A stretch of 64,000 nucleotides of DNA from Clostridium sp. CF012 (GCF_018861755.1 NZ_JAHLEF010000001.1:1-64000), one strand, 5' to 3'; counted from the first letter of the stretch, positions 36,639-46,597 are shown. Notes: generated from the letters alone by a model not told the origin. Made by a program: numbers and translations.

Positions 36639-37526
36639 TTAATCTCTTTTAGCCTTCATATCTGCCATTGGAATATATCCCAGTTTTTTTATTCCTGCTT
36701 TCATTTCATCACTTACCATATAATCCAAATATGCTTTTGTTATTCCTGTAGGTTCACCTTTAGTGTACATATGCTCATATGCCCAAATTTTATATTTATC
36801 TGTGCTTATGTTTTCTGCGTTTGCTTCAATACCATCAATTTTCAATACATTTAAACCTTCTTTATTAGCTGCATCAGAGAAGTATGATAATGCTAAGTAG
36901 CTTATTGCTCCTTCTGTTTTTGTGACCATTCCTTTAACAGCTCCACTTGAATCTGAAGTTAAGCCTGCAACTTCTTCCTTGCCATCTAAGCCAAATTGTT
37001 TAAATGTTGCTCTTGTTCCTGAAGATGCTGGTCTATTTATAACTGTAACCGCTATGTCAGCTCCGCCGACTTCTTTCCAGTTTTTTATCTTTCCTGTAAA
37101 TATATCTAGTAATTGCTTCTTTGTTAAAGATTCTACTTTAACTTTTGGATTTGTTACCGCTGCAATTCCTATAACACATACCTTATGATCTTTTAATGCA
37201 GTAGCATCAATTCCTGCTTTGTCTTTTGCATATATATCTGAATTCCCTATTTCTACACTACTTTCTAATACTAATTTAAGTCCTGTACCACTTCCGCCAC
37301 CCTGGACATTAACAGTTGCTCCTGGGTTTTTATCTAGGAAACTTTTAGCACCGAGTTCAGCTAGTGGCTGAAGTGCAGTTGATCCTGCTGCAGTTATTGA
37401 ACCATTTAATTCACCTGTTTTAGTTTCAGGTGTAGTCCCAGTTTTGCCTGAACAACCCGTGAAAATCCCTGCTGTCATTGCAACTGCTATTGCAGCCAAC
37501 ATTAATTTAAAGTTTTTTCTTTTCAT
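36639..37526 (-). CDS. pstS: Phosphate ABC transporter, phosphate-binding lipoprotein PstS
   Basis: A 295-aa lipoprotein with lipobox IFTGC. Phosphate ligands are in AAGSTALQP, GGGSGTGLKL and NRPASSGTR, all intact. It delivers phosphate to PstCA. A GGGGGA site precedes the ATG. It is the first gene of the operon, behind phased PhoP boxes. Confidence 0.97.
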   Translation of the reverse strand: MKRKNFKLMLAAIAVAMTAGIFTGCSGKTGTTPETKTGELNGSITAAGSTALQPLAELGAKSFLDKNPGATVNVQGGGSGTGLKLVLESSVEIGNSDIYAKDKAGIDATALKDHKVCVIGIAAVTNPKVKVESLTKKQLLDIFTGKIKNWKEVGGADIAVTVINRPASSGTRATFKQFGLDGKEEVAGLTSDSSGAVKGMVTKTEGAISYLALSYFSDAANKEGLNVLKIDGIEANAENISTDKYKIWAYEHMYTKGEPTGITKAYLDYMVSDEMKAGIKKLGYIPMADMKAKRD

Positions 37527-37594
37527 TTATAATTCCCCCAATCGTTAATTTTAATTTTTATATTAGCTGTTTAACTATTCCTTACATTTACAAT

Positions 37595-37656
37595 ATTATA
37601 CCCTGAAAGTTAACTTTGTATTATGTAAAAGTTAATTTAAGTTTAACCAATGTTAA
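37595..37656 (-). promoter_or_regulatory. PhoP boxes and promoter of pstS
   Basis: On the minus strand, TTAACA (37651-37656), TTAAAC (37641-37646), TTAACT (37630-37635) and TTAACT (37608-37613) repeat with steps of 10, 11 and 22 nt, matching the direct-repeat Pho box, TT(A/T)ACA with 5-nt spacers. TATAAT follows at 37595-37600, 7 nt further. There is no clear -35 box, as expected for an activated promoter. Confidence 0.75.
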
Positions 37657-37690
37657 TTAAACTTTACAATTGAGGATGTTCCTTTTGTCA

Positions 37691-39394
37691 TTATTCAGAA
37701 TATGGTATTTCAACTATGAATTTACTACCTTTGCCCAGTTCACTTTCTACATATATTTTTCCATTTAACTGAAGCACTATATGTTTAACAATAGCAAGAC
37801 CAAGCCCTGTTCCGCCGTTTGATCTAGAACGAGCCTTATCCACTCTATAAAATCTCTCGAAAATACGCGGGATTTGTTTTTTATCTATTCCAACCCCAGT
37901 ATCCTCAACCCATAGAATGAACCTATCTTTTTTGCTCTCCATGCCAATGCAAACACTATCCCCTGTTTCTGAGTAGTTTATTGCATTACCTACTAAGTTA
38001 ATTAACATTTGTTTGAACCTATCAGCATCACCAATCAAGGTTTTTATGTTTTGCTCTTGTATGGTTAAATGGATTTTTTTCACATCCGACATGTTTTTCA
38101 TCAAATTGTACACGTCTCTTATAATTTTATTAACATCAATTTTTTCCTTTTTGACTTCTTTTTGTTGTTCTATATGTGAAAGTATTAAAATATCTGAAAT
38201 TAATCTAGTCAATCTTTCAGCTTCTTCATTGATTATATTTAAAAATTTTTCCTTTGTATCAGCATCATCCACATATTTTAGTGTTTCTGCAAAGCCTTTA
38301 ATAGATGTTAAAGGCGTTTTAAGCTCATGGGAAACATTAGCAACAAATTGCGTTCTCATTATCTCTAATTTTTTCACTTCAGTAATGTCTTGAACCACAG
38401 CAACAGTGCCAATATGTTCACTTCTGTTTATTATATCTGCAGTCTTTATTCTAAGTTCCCTTTCTTGTGGCCAAACTATTTTTATTTCTTTATAATCATC
38501 ATCACTTTGATGGAAGATATCTTCTAATTGAAAATCTCTTATATTATCTAGAAGATTTTGTCCTATAATATCTTTAGTGATTCCGAACATTTTTTTAGCA
38601 TAAGGGTTAATCATTATCACTCTATTTTTTCTATCCACAGCAATGACTCCACTGTCCATACTTTGCAGAATAGCCTCTAGCCTGTTTTGCTTGTCTGTAA
38701 CTTCATTTAATGTAAATTCTAGTTTATCTGCCATCTCATTAAAGTTCTTAGCTAACTGCCCTATTTCACCATCCGATAATATTCTGGCGCGTCTACTAAA
38801 TTCCCCCTTACTAATTCTTGAAGTAATAAAAATCAAGTCTGTAATGGGTTTTACTATAATATAGGATAGTTTTAGAGAAAACCAAATTGACATTAGCGCT
38901 GAAAAAAATATAGCTAGGATGTAAAACTTAAAATATTTACTACCCAGTCCATTTACAATCTTAAGTGGCATAGAACTTCTAATAATAAGACCATCTCCAA
39001 AAGTCGTTGCAAAATACATCATATTCTTTTCTGTAGAGTTACTATATCTCATCGTAAATCCACTACCACTTTTTCTTGCTACTATTATTTCCTGCCTATC
39101 ATTGTGATTACCCATAGTTTCCTGATTTACAGTTGAATCATAAATAACTTTCCCCTTCTTATCTATGTAGGTTACTCTCAACTGTGAATTAGCTAAGTTC
39201 TTAGTGAAAAACTTCTTAGTGTCTCTTAAATTATTACTTTGCAATAAGCTAATTATCATATTATTATTTATTTGAAGTTTATCTTTTAGATTTTGTTGAT
39301 ATTCATAGTTAAATATAGATACAAATAGAGCCGTTACTACTATAAATATAAAAATTACAGTACCTAGCAAATATACAACTAATTTTTTTTTCAT
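37691..39394 (-). CDS. phoR: Phosphate regulon sensor histidine kinase PhoR
   Basis: A 567-aa membrane kinase. TM1 is at the N-terminus, an extracytoplasmic domain at about 30-160, TM2 at about 160-180, then HAMP (ISKGEFSRRARI), a PAS domain (ILQSMDSGVIAVDRKNRVI), HisKA with the phosphorylated His in VSHELKTPLTSIKGF, and HATPase (N box, GVGIDKKQIPRIFERF, GGTGLGLAIVKHI). The start ATG lies 2 nt after the phoP stop. It phosphorylates PhoP when phosphate is low. Confidence 0.93.
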   Translation of the reverse strand: MKKKLVVYLLGTVIFIFIVVTALFVSIFNYEYQQNLKDKLQINNNMIISLLQSNNLRDTKKFFTKNLANSQLRVTYIDKKGKVIYDSTVNQETMGNHNDRQEIIVARKSGSGFTMRYSNSTEKNMMYFATTFGDGLIIRSSMPLKIVNGLGSKYFKFYILAIFFSALMSIWFSLKLSYIIVKPITDLIFITSRISKGEFSRRARILSDGEIGQLAKNFNEMADKLEFTLNEVTDKQNRLEAILQSMDSGVIAVDRKNRVIMINPYAKKMFGITKDIIGQNLLDNIRDFQLEDIFHQSDDDYKEIKIVWPQERELRIKTADIINRSEHIGTVAVVQDITEVKKLEIMRTQFVANVSHELKTPLTSIKGFAETLKYVDDADTKEKFLNIINEEAERLTRLISDILILSHIEQQKEVKKEKIDVNKIIRDVYNLMKNMSDVKKIHLTIQEQNIKTLIGDADRFKQMLINLVGNAINYSETGDSVCIGMESKKDRFILWVEDTGVGIDKKQIPRIFERFYRVDKARSRSNGGTGLGLAIVKHIVLQLNGKIYVESELGKGSKFIVEIPYSE

Positions 39395-39396
39395 TA

Positions 39397-40092
39397 TCAA
39401 TCACCAAAATTAAATCTATAACCTATACCCCTAATAGTTTGGATATACGCTGGATTTTTATCATCCTCTTCAATCTTTTGTCTTAGATGTCTTATATGAA
39501 CGTCTACAGTCCTTGTTTCACCTAAGTATTCATAACCCCATATTTTGTCTAATAAGAAGTCTCTCGTCATAACTCTACCTTTATTTTTTATTAGGATTTC
39601 CAATAACTCAAATTCTTTTAAGGTTAAATCAATTTTACTTTCACTTTTAATTACCTCGTGTTTACCAAAATCAATAGCCAAATTACCAATATTGAAAGTC
39701 TTCTCAACTAGTTGCATATTGGTTCTTCTAAGTATAGCTTTAATCCTTGCAACTAGCTCTCTTACTGAAAATGGCTTTGTAATATAATCATCTGCACCTA
39801 GCTCAAGACCTATTATTTTGTCTATTTCTTCGCCTTTGGCCGTTATCATTATTATTGGCATATTTGCCATAGATGAGTCTTTTCTAATTTCCTTGCATAC
39901 ATCCAGGCCATCCATTCCAGGCAACATCAAATCTAGCAACATCAATTGTGGCAATTGTTCTTTAAGAAGTTTTATAGCTTCTATACCATCGCCAGCGCAT
40001 ATAACCTTATACCCACTTTTTTCAAGATTAAACTTAATTAACTCCTGTATATGTTCTTCATCGTCTACCACTAATATTTTTTCTCCAGCCAT
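39397..40092 (-). CDS. phoP: Phosphate regulon response regulator PhoP
   Basis: A 231-aa OmpR-family regulator. The receiver domain has the phospho-acceptor Asp in MLLDLMLPGMDG and the switch Lys in KPFSV. The C-terminal winged helix contains TLKEFELLEILIKNKGRV and TRTVDVHIRHLRQKI. It likely binds the boxes ahead of pstS. GGAGGGA precedes the ATG. Confidence 0.94.
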   Translation of the reverse strand: MAGEKILVVDDEEHIQELIKFNLEKSGYKVICAGDGIEAIKLLKEQLPQLMLLDLMLPGMDGLDVCKEIRKDSSMANMPIIMITAKGEEIDKIIGLELGADDYITKPFSVRELVARIKAILRRTNMQLVEKTFNIGNLAIDFGKHEVIKSESKIDLTLKEFELLEILIKNKGRVMTRDFLLDKIWGYEYLGETRTVDVHIRHLRQKIEEDDKNPAYIQTIRGIGYRFNFGD

Positions 40093-40125
40093 GTTAATCC
40101 CTCCATATTTCTCCTACGTAAGTTA

Positions 40126-40836
40126 TTATGTTAAATATACAAAAGAAAACATCCTCCCTTGTTTATTTTCACTATTTCTATAGGAATATAATTCAAATTG
40201 GTTATTACAGACAGTGCAAATATTGGTAGTAGTAATATTTTCTTCTTTAATACCTTTCTCCACAAGCTGTGCCAAAATGCACTTTTCTAAATCCAATTTA
40301 TTATTATTGCTAATTTTAATATTACTATAAATATCCTCACTAGTAAACTCTTCTATCAGCTCATTACTAACTTCATAGCAACAGCCACCTATATGTGGAC
40401 CAATGTAAACCTTAATATCCTTAGCATTTGAGCCGTAATCTTGTTCTAGTTTTTTTATAGTTTTACTTACAATTGATGCTTTTGTACCTTTCCATCCACT
40501 ATGTACTGCGGCTATTGCTCCCTTTTTATTGTCTACTAATATTACTGGAACACAATCTGCTGTAAACACACCTATAGCTATTCTGATTTTATTTGTTATT
40601 AGCGCATCTCCGTCATTAACATTTTCATCAAAATTGAAAATTGTATCACTGTGAATTTGATTTAAATAACCAATACCTTGTAAATTGTAATGTGCCTTAA
40701 TTTTTTCTAAATTTAGTAATCCACCCTCAGTATTTTTATTAAAGTTTAGATTATCCTTTGCTGTAGAAAACAAAATCACTGCATTCTCATACTGGAATTT
40801 AATAAATTCATAATTATTAATAGTTTCAATTTGCAT
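40126..40836 (-). CDS. pgeF: Laccase-domain purine nucleoside phosphorylase / peptidoglycan editing factor
   Basis: A 236-aa YfiH/YlmD-family zinc or copper protein. The metal site is made by His and Cys in AVHSGWKGTKASI, GPHIGGCCYEV and the earlier QIHSDTI. Homologs cleave purine nucleosides by phosphorolysis, and one acts in peptidoglycan editing; which role applies here is unknown. ATGAGGTG precedes the ATG. It is followed by phoP after about 30 nt. Confidence 0.93.
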   Translation of the reverse strand: MQIETINNYEFIKFQYENAVILFSTAKDNLNFNKNTEGGLLNLEKIKAHYNLQGIGYLNQIHSDTIFNFDENVNDGDALITNKIRIAIGVFTADCVPVILVDNKKGAIAAVHSGWKGTKASIVSKTIKKLEQDYGSNAKDIKVYIGPHIGGCCYEVSNELIEEFTSEDIYSNIKISNNNKLDLEKCILAQLVEKGIKEENITTTNICTVCNNQFELYSYRNSENKQGRMFSFVYLT

Positions 40837-40893
40837 TATTTCACCTCATTTATAATTACAGTATCAAAAATTTTATAATTTCTCAAAGTGCAA

Positions 40894-40915
40894 AAAAATG
40901 CCTAAAGGCATTTTT
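40894..40915 (-). terminator. nrdR terminator
   Basis: A short TGCCT/AGGCA stem flanked by A- and T-runs, working on either strand. It lies at the end of nrdR. Confidence 0.7.
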
Positions 40916-41369
40916 ATTCCTTAGACATTAATTTTCTTATCTCTTCCATAAAGGTATTAATATCTTTGAATTGCCTATAAACTGAAGCAAATCTAACATA
41001 AGAAACCTCATCTACATTTTTTAGTATACTCATAATGATTTCTCCTATATAGTCAGATTTTACTTCTGTAAGCATTTCATTATTCAGCTGTTTCTCTACT
41101 TCATCGCAAATGGCTTCAATTTGCATCCTTGATACTGGCCTCTTTTGACAGGCCTTCATAAGGCCATTTATTATTTTTGTTCTGTCAAAATATTCTCTAT
41201 TAAAATCTTTTTTTATAACTAAAATAGGTATATCCTCCACTTTTTCAAAAGTAGTATATCGTTTAAAACAACTTAAACACTCGCGTCTTCTTCTAGTTGC
41301 AATATTATCTTCTGTAGATCTAGAATCAACAACCTTACTTTCTTCACAGCTACAATATGGACACTTCAA
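40914..41369 (-). CDS. nrdR: Transcriptional repressor NrdR
   Basis: Represses ribonucleotide reductase genes according to ATP/dATP level. It is 151 aa. The zinc ribbon is MKCPYCSCEESKVVDSR with CLSCFKRYTTFE, and the ATP-cone domain follows (LVIKKDFNREYFDRTKI). The start is TTG, with a weak AAGGG upstream. Confidence 0.96.
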   Translation of the reverse strand: MKCPYCSCEESKVVDSRSTEDNIATRRRRECLSCFKRYTTFEKVEDIPILVIKKDFNREYFDRTKIINGLMKACQKRPVSRMQIEAICDEVEKQLNNEMLTEVKSDYIGEIIMSILKNVDEVSYVRFASVYRQFKDINTFMEEIRKLMSKE

Positions 41370-41448
41370 TGTTTTTCACGCCCTTTTCCTTGTATAGTTA
41401 GCAAATATACTAACATTATACACTTTTTTTTGTAAATTAAAATACTTT

Positions 41449-41504
41449 AGGCACATAAAAACAAATAACAAATCTACTGACTTGTTATTTGTTTTTATGT
41501 GCCT
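41449..41504. repeat. Long perfect hairpin, palindromic repeat family member 1
   Basis: A 23-bp perfect stem (41449-41471 with 41482-41504) and 10-nt loop, starting AGGCACATAAAAACAAATAA. It ends 2 nt before the stop codon of the YlmC-type gene and probably terminates it. The arms are shared with 53730-53787. Confidence 0.85.
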
Positions 41505-41506
41505 TA

Positions 41507-41767
41507 CTATTCATTCTCTATATTTACATCACTACCATCCACAAGAATAACATCCACACCAATTTTTTTAACTTTTTCCCAAGGTATTTCAATGCTATTA
41601 TTTTTATTGAACCAAGATGATTTTAGAGTTGGAAGTAGGATTGATATAATTCTATATTCCTCACAATCAACTTTTAAATCTTTGATGTATCCCATTTTCG
41701 AGCCTGAATTTATATCTATAATTTCCATCTGTCTTAAGTTATTTAATGCAAACATTAAGCTATCCAC
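41507..41767 (-). CDS. YlmC/YmxH family PRC-barrel sporulation-associated protein
   Basis: An 86-aa single PRC-barrel protein. It shows RQMEIIDINSGSKMGYIKDL, SSWFNKNNSIEIPWEKVKKIG and DVILVD, the typical clostridial YlmC/YmxH form. Proteins of this type are made during sporulation, but their role is unclear. A GTG start at 41767 follows GGGGGG; the longer frame has no ribosome binding site. It lies between sigE and nrdR. Confidence 0.85.
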   Translation of the reverse strand: MDSLMFALNNLRQMEIIDINSGSKMGYIKDLKVDCEEYRIISILLPTLKSSWFNKNNSIEIPWEKVKKIGVDVILVDGSDVNIENE

Positions 41768-41980
41768 TTTATTACCCCCCATAAGTTTTTGTAAAACCAC
41801 TTTTTAAAGATAACTAGCTATACTAGTCTATTTTTAAAAATAATTAACACTTTATATTATTTATATTCATAAGTTATGAAAAATATTATTTAGTTTTTAA
41901 AAATATTATTTATAATTAGAACATTTTAAATTTTTAAGATAAGGCATATATTTTAAGTATGATTTAAAATGAGATTGCAA

Positions 41981-41999
41981 AAGGCCCCACAAGGGGACC
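41981..41999 (-). terminator. sigE terminator
   Basis: GGTCCCC-TTGT-GGGGCC followed by TTTT on the minus strand, starting at the sigE stop. The rest of 41810-41975 shows nothing. Confidence 0.6.
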
Positions 42000-42707
42000 T
42001 CATACCATTTTAGTAATTTCTTTTTTTAATCTTTTTATAATTCTTTTTTCAAGTCTTGAGATATAAGACTGGGATATTCCAAGAATATCAGCCACTTCCT
42101 TTTGCGTTTTTTCTGTAGTTCCATTTAAACCAAATCTTAGCTGTACAATCTCTTTTTCTCTTGCATTTAAACGTTGCATAGCAAGCCAAAGCAATTGTTT
42201 ATCTACATCATCTTCAATAATATTGTAAACCACATCATTGTCTGTGCCAAGAATGTCAGAAAGTAATAATTCATTACCATCCCAATCAACATTTAAGGGC
42301 TCATAAAAAGAAATTTCCGTTTTAATTTTACTATTCCGCCTAAGATACATTAAAATTTCATTTTCAATACATCTTGAAGCGTATGTAGCTAGCTTAATTT
42401 TTTTTTCAGGATCAAAAGTATTAACTGCTTTGATTAGCCCTATGGTTCCTACAGAAATTAAATCTTCAACATTTACGCCTGTATTTTCAAACTTCCTAGC
42501 TATATATACTACTAGTCTTAAATTTCTTTCAATTAAGGTTGCTCTAACCTTTTTATCCCCTGTATCTAATCTGACTACTAATTCATCCTCTTCATCCTTA
42601 GTTAATGGAGGTGGTAGTGCATCATTACCCCCTATATAAAACAAATTTTTTGAAAATACTTTGAATTTAACAATCAACTTGTTTAACACTACTTTAAAAT
42701 TGAACAT
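42000..42707 (-). CDS. sigE: RNA polymerase sporulation sigma factor SigE (pro-form)
   Basis: The mother-cell sigma factor of early sporulation, 235 aa. An N-terminal pro-sequence of about 27 residues ([21 protein letters not shown]) precedes the mature start near [20 protein letters not shown]; SpoIIGA triggers its removal. Region 2 contains [20 protein letters not shown] and [18 protein letters not shown]; region 4 contains [21 protein letters not shown]. It lies 55 nt after spoIIGA in the usual order. Confidence 0.97.
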   Translation of the reverse strand: MFNFKVVLNKLIVKFKVFSKNLFYIGGNDALPPPLTKDEEDELVVRLDTGDKKVRATLIERNLRLVVYIARKFENTGVNVEDLISVGTIGLIKAVNTFDPEKKIKLATYASRCIENEILMYLRRNSKIKTEISFYEPLNVDWDGNELLLSDILGTDNDVVYNIIEDDVDKQLLWLAMQRLNAREKEIVQLRFGLNGTTEKTQKEVADILGISQSYISRLEKRIIKRLKKEITKMV

Positions 42708-42762
42708 AATATCCTCCTTATCACTATTATTTATCTATAATAATTATTATTATTTGAACCTA

Positions 42763-43569
42763 TTAGCTGAGTATCCCCCTAGACATAAGCCCGTTATAGT
42801 CATTATCTTTGCTTAGTTTATACTCACAAAAGGCTATAATCACATCTCTTGTTTCAATATTTTTTTTATCAATATGAATATTAATATACTCTGGTTTAAA
42901 CCCTACCAGTCTTCCATTTGTACCATTTAGTACAGTATAGGGGATGTAATAGGTATTGTTTTTTTCAAGCATTACCTCACTTAAAATATCCCGTTCAACA
43001 ATTAATACCGGCAAATTAGTAGCAGGCTCTCGAAGCTCATTTCCGGTATCTAAAAATGCCTTAATACTTTTTTTGTAACTTTTATTTATTATGTCAATAG
43101 TATATATAAGGGTTGTTATTTTTTTTCTATCCCCTATAAAAATGATAATCCTATATATCAATATGTAAATTATCATTACTGAAAGAAGTAACTTTTCATA
43201 AGGAAAATCTATTATAATTACATCAAATGACATATTTTTACTATTGCTTATTTGAATAAATAAACACATTCCAGCTAAAAGAATTGAATATAATATAAAG
43301 ATTAGACAAGCTTTAATATTGAATAAAAAATTTTTCTCTCTAAAAGCAATTAAAATCATTACAATAACTATTAATATTTTAAAAGGCATATATGACAAAT
43401 ATTTTAGATCTGGGTAAACTACTGTTAAAACATATAAGCTACCAACAAAACTTGAAAGGCAAATCCAAATAAACTTTACTCTTTTTCTTAATGTTTGAAC
43501 AGTAACATGCAATATGAATAGATTAACTATAAAATTTACTAATATAAGAACATCTACATATACTATCAC
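42763..43569 (-). CDS. spoIIGA: Sporulation aspartic protease SpoIIGA (pro-sigma-E processing)
   Basis: A 268-aa membrane protease. Five hydrophobic helices fill the N-terminal half. The C-terminal half is an aspartic protease domain with the catalytic motif FLDTGNELREP. It cleaves pro-SigE after a forespore signal. A GTG start at 43569 follows GGAGG; the longer frame adds eight residues overlapping that site. Confidence 0.95.
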   Translation of the reverse strand: MIVYVDVLILVNFIVNLFILHVTVQTLRKRVKFIWICLSSFVGSLYVLTVVYPDLKYLSYMPFKILIVIVMILIAFREKNFLFNIKACLIFILYSILLAGMCLFIQISNSKNMSFDVIIIDFPYEKLLLSVMIIYILIYRIIIFIGDRKKITTLIYTIDIINKSYKKSIKAFLDTGNELREPATNLPVLIVERDILSEVMLEKNNTYYIPYTVLNGTNGRLVGFKPEYINIHIDKKNIETRDVIIAFCEYKLSKDNDYNGLMSRGILS

Positions 43570-43824
43570 TCGTCCTTCCTCCTTTAAAAACATTATATAA
43601 CTTATGACTTTAAAATTTTGTCATTTTTTACCACAATTTTAATTTTTATTCTTCTATAAACCGTCACTAATTCCCATATTCTGTTTAATGTATAGGTAAT
43701 AAAAAAAGACCTATGTCCTACAAATCAACTGCCAACCTAAACTTATTAAAATAGGTTTAGATAAAGCGTTAGTATTGTAAAAGCAATATAGTCTTTTTAG
43801 TAATTAAAATTGTTTTAGACGCAA
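43570..43824. other. Spacer upstream of spoIIGA
   Basis: AT-rich intergenic DNA. On the minus strand TGACAAA (near 43620) differs by one base from the Spo0A box TGNCGAA, as might be expected ahead of spoIIGA-sigE, but it cannot be called on sequence alone. An imperfect hairpin with AACCTAAAC...TAGGTTTA lies near 43735-43762. Confidence 0.3.
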
Positions 43825-43848
43825 ATAAAGTGCCAAAAGGCACTTTAT
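43825..43848 (-). terminator. ftsZ terminator
   Basis: A perfect 10-bp stem, ATAAAGTGCC/GGCACTTTAT, with AAAA loop, about 80 nt after ftsZ. Confidence 0.75.
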
Positions 43849-43865
43849 TGTTTGTTTTGCAGACT

Positions 43866-43899
43866 CAAATAAATAACAAGCCAGTGCTCTAGTCTATTC
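43866..43899. repeat. Palindromic repeat family member 2, degenerate
   Basis: The 34 nt from CAAATAAATAACAAGCCAG to AGTCTATT closely match the centre of the hairpin at 53730-53787 (AAATAAATAACAAG and TAGTCTATT shared), but the closing arms are lost. It lies between the ftsZ stop and its terminator. Confidence 0.5.
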
Positions 43900-43927
43900 T
43901 ACCCTTGTCCATTTAATTAAATGTAGT

Positions 43928-45019
43928 TTACTTACTCTGTCTTCTTAAAAAAGCTGGAATTTCTAAGTCAGAAGCTTCATAATCTTTAGTATATGCAGCT
44001 TCTTCAATAGGCTTAATAAATTCTTTTTCTTTTGTCTTTGGCGCAGTTTTAACTTTTAACATTTTTTCATTTTCAAAGCCAGTGGCAATAACTGTTATTC
44101 TTATTTCATCTTTTAAATTCTCATCTATTACTGCACCAAATATAATATTAGCATCTGGATCTGCAGCACCTTGTACAATTTCTGCAGCTTCATTTATTTC
44201 AAGGAGTCCGAGATCCGTTCCACCAGTAATATTTAAAAGTACACCAGTAGCACCCACTATAGAAGTTTCGAGTAATGGACTTGAAATAGCTTGCTTTGCT
44301 GCTTCTTGGGATCTATTATCACCTGACGCTCTACCAACACCCATATGTGCAAGACCTTTTGCAAGCATAATTGTTCTTACATCTGCAAAGTCTAGATTTA
44401 CAAGACCAGGTATAGTAATTAAATCAGATATACCTTGTATACCTTGTCTTAAAACATCATCAGCCATTTTAAAAGAGTCCATCAATGTAGTTTTCTTATC
44501 TACCATGGTTAATAATCTTTCATTTGGAATTGTTACCAAAGTATCTACTGTTTCTTTAAGAGTTTTTATCCCTATTTCAGCATTAATCATTCTTTTTCTA
44601 CCTTCAAAAGGAAATGGCTTTGTTACAACTCCTACAGTTAGTATTCCCATAGATTTAGCAATTTCTGCAACCACAGGTGCAGCTCCAGTACCCGTACCGC
44701 CTCCCATACCTGCAGTAATAAATACCATATCTGCGCCTTTAATAGCTTGAGATATTTCATCTCTACTTTCTTCTGCTGCTTTCATACCAATCTCTGGATT
44801 GGCTCCTGCTCCTAGCCCCTTAGTAAGTTTATCACCAATTTGAATTTTTTGTACCGCATGAGAAAGAATTAGAGCTTGTTTATCAGTATTTATAGCTATA
44901 AACTCTACGTTTTTAAGTCCCTCCATAATCATTCTGTTTATAGCGTTATTTCCTCCGCCACCACACCCAATTACTTTAATTTGAGCAAATTCTTGAACAT
45001 CAACATCAAAATCTAGCAC
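43928..45019 (-). CDS. ftsZ: Cell division GTPase FtsZ
   Basis: The tubulin-like protein of the division ring, 363 aa. The G-box is [11 protein letters not shown], with [14 protein letters not shown] at the start and the T7 loop region [11 protein letters not shown]. The C-terminal tail [13 protein letters not shown] is the conserved peptide that binds FtsA and other partners. The start is GTG after AAGGAGG. It follows ftsA after 15 nt. Confidence 0.98.
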   Translation of the reverse strand: MLDFDVDVQEFAQIKVIGCGGGGNNAINRMIMEGLKNVEFIAINTDKQALILSHAVQKIQIGDKLTKGLGAGANPEIGMKAAEESRDEISQAIKGADMVFITAGMGGGTGTGAAPVVAEIAKSMGILTVGVVTKPFPFEGRKRMINAEIGIKTLKETVDTLVTIPNERLLTMVDKKTTLMDSFKMADDVLRQGIQGISDLITIPGLVNLDFADVRTIMLAKGLAHMGVGRASGDNRSQEAAKQAISSPLLETSIVGATGVLLNITGGTDLGLLEINEAAEIVQGAADPDANIIFGAVIDENLKDEIRITVIATGFENEKMLKVKTAPKTKEKEFIKPIEEAAYTKDYEASDLEIPAFLRRQSK

Positions 45020-45034
45020 AACACTACCTCCTTA

Positions 45035-46276
45035 TTAGAAAAAGTCTGCAAAAAACCCTTTGATTTTTGCTGCAAATTCGTTTTTTCCACTTTTATTTTG
45101 TTTTTTTGACCATTTACCTTCATCTAGTTCTTCAGAAAAACTATTAGTAGTTTTAATATTATTAGCAGCTTGTACAACTATTCCAACTGCTGTAACGTAA
45201 ATAGGGCTAGCAGCCCCAACATAATCTGGAGAACCTATTCTTACTGATTTATTAAATATCTCTTTACTTAGCTCAGTGGTGCCTCTAAATAAAGAGATAC
45301 CCCCACCAACTATAACTACACCAGAAATTTCTTTATAAAATCCACTATTTAGTAAGTTTATTTTAATTAAATTTAATAATTCTTCTACTCTAGCCTCAAT
45401 TATATCAACTAATAAATTATTATCAATTTCAGTGAAATTATCATAAGAATCTTTAACTCTAATTTTCTCTAAATCAGTTTCATTGCCTTTAACTAAACTT
45501 CCATATTTAAGCTTTAATCTTTCGCCTTCGCTAAAAGGAACTTTAAGACAAACTGATATATCATTGGTTATATTATTTCCACCTAATTGAAGAATAGAAG
45601 TATATTTTAGTTTTGCACCCTTATATATAGAGATATCAATGGTCTCTGCTCCAACATCTACAATTGCTATGCCCATATCTTTCTCTTCTCTTCGTAGAAC
45701 CGCCTCTGAAATAGCTGACGGCCCAAGTACTATACCATTAACTTTAATCCCAGCATGTTTTACACTTTTCAACAAATTACTAACTACTGTAGACTTAGCC
45801 ATGACTACTTGTGCTTCAACTTCTAGTCTTACTCCACTCATTCCTCTAGGGTCTTTGATATTGTCATATCCATCAACAATATATTGTTCAGGTTCGACAC
45901 CAACTATTTCTTTATCGGATGGAACTGATATAAGTTTAGCTGCTTCAATCACCCTGTCTACATCAGATTGTTTAATCTCTCTATCTTCAGAAGATATTGC
46001 AATCATTCCAGTATTTCTTACTAGTTCACAAATCCCTCCAGGTAGTGATATATACCCATCACTTATTTGAGTATCTGTCATACGCTCTAATTGTGTGATA
46101 CATTGCTTTATAGCTTCAGCTGTACTATCAATATCTATTACAACTGATTTATTTAAACCACTACATACCACTGATGTAATGCCTATAATCTGAAGTTTTC
46201 CATTGCTAGCAATCTTACCAACTGCTCCGCATATTTTCGATGATCCTAAATCTATTCCCACTAAATGTTCATTCAT
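45035..46276 (-). CDS. ftsA: Cell division protein FtsA
   Basis: An actin-like membrane tether of FtsZ, 413 aa. The phosphate loops are VGIDLGSSKICGAVG and AIVDVGAETIDISIY; the adenosine motif is GVVIVGGGISLFRG. The C-terminus AAKIKGFFADFF is an amphipathic helix for membrane binding. AGGGGGGA precedes the ATG. Together with ftsZ it forms a two-gene operon, without the ftsQ or mur genes found in other phyla. Confidence 0.96.
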   Translation of the reverse strand: MNEHLVGIDLGSSKICGAVGKIASNGKLQIIGITSVVCSGLNKSVVIDIDSTAEAIKQCITQLERMTDTQISDGYISLPGGICELVRNTGMIAISSEDREIKQSDVDRVIEAAKLISVPSDKEIVGVEPEQYIVDGYDNIKDPRGMSGVRLEVEAQVVMAKSTVVSNLLKSVKHAGIKVNGIVLGPSAISEAVLRREEKDMGIAIVDVGAETIDISIYKGAKLKYTSILQLGGNNITNDISVCLKVPFSEGERLKLKYGSLVKGNETDLEKIRVKDSYDNFTEIDNNLLVDIIEARVEELLNLIKINLLNSGFYKEISGVVIVGGGISLFRGTTELSKEIFNKSVRIGSPDYVGAASPIYVTAVGIVVQAANNIKTTNSFSEELDEGKWSKKQNKSGKNEFAAKIKGFFADFF

Positions 46277-46597
46277 TAAGTTTATCCCCCCTCATAAGAG
46301 AAACCTCAAGTGTATATATTCAACAAATAAATAAATTTTCCTCTTATTTATTTGAATTTTTATAAATTTTATTATAAATTTAAATACAATTAAAGTCACT
46401 TGCATTCTGTTCCATATTTGTATATGTCTATAAACTTAATTTAGAAGTAGTAAACTACATTATAATAATAATGTTAAAATGTTAACTTTTCTTCTAGGCT
46501 TAGTATAATAGCAATATATAAAAAAAGCAATATTATATTACTAAGGTAACTTTACCCAGTTAATATATGACTGAACCTTGGTTTAAAGTAAAAATAA
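46277..46597. other. AT-rich spacer upstream of ftsA
   Basis: About 320 nt with no gene. It should hold the ftsAZ promoter. I see only AT-rich stretches and no convincing operator or RNA element. Confidence 0.4.

Noticed and set aside
43594-43640. Spo0A box ahead of spoIIGA
   Set aside because: One TGACAAA near-match in AT-rich DNA is too weak to call, so it is mentioned only in the spacer entry.
44082-44750. 222-aa plus-strand ORF
   Set aside because: It lies fully antisense within ftsZ, has no ribosome binding site, and shows the Ser/Pro/Ile-rich composition typical of a shadow frame.
45639-46070. 143-aa plus-strand ORF
   Set aside because: Antisense to ftsA with no recognisable domain or start signal.
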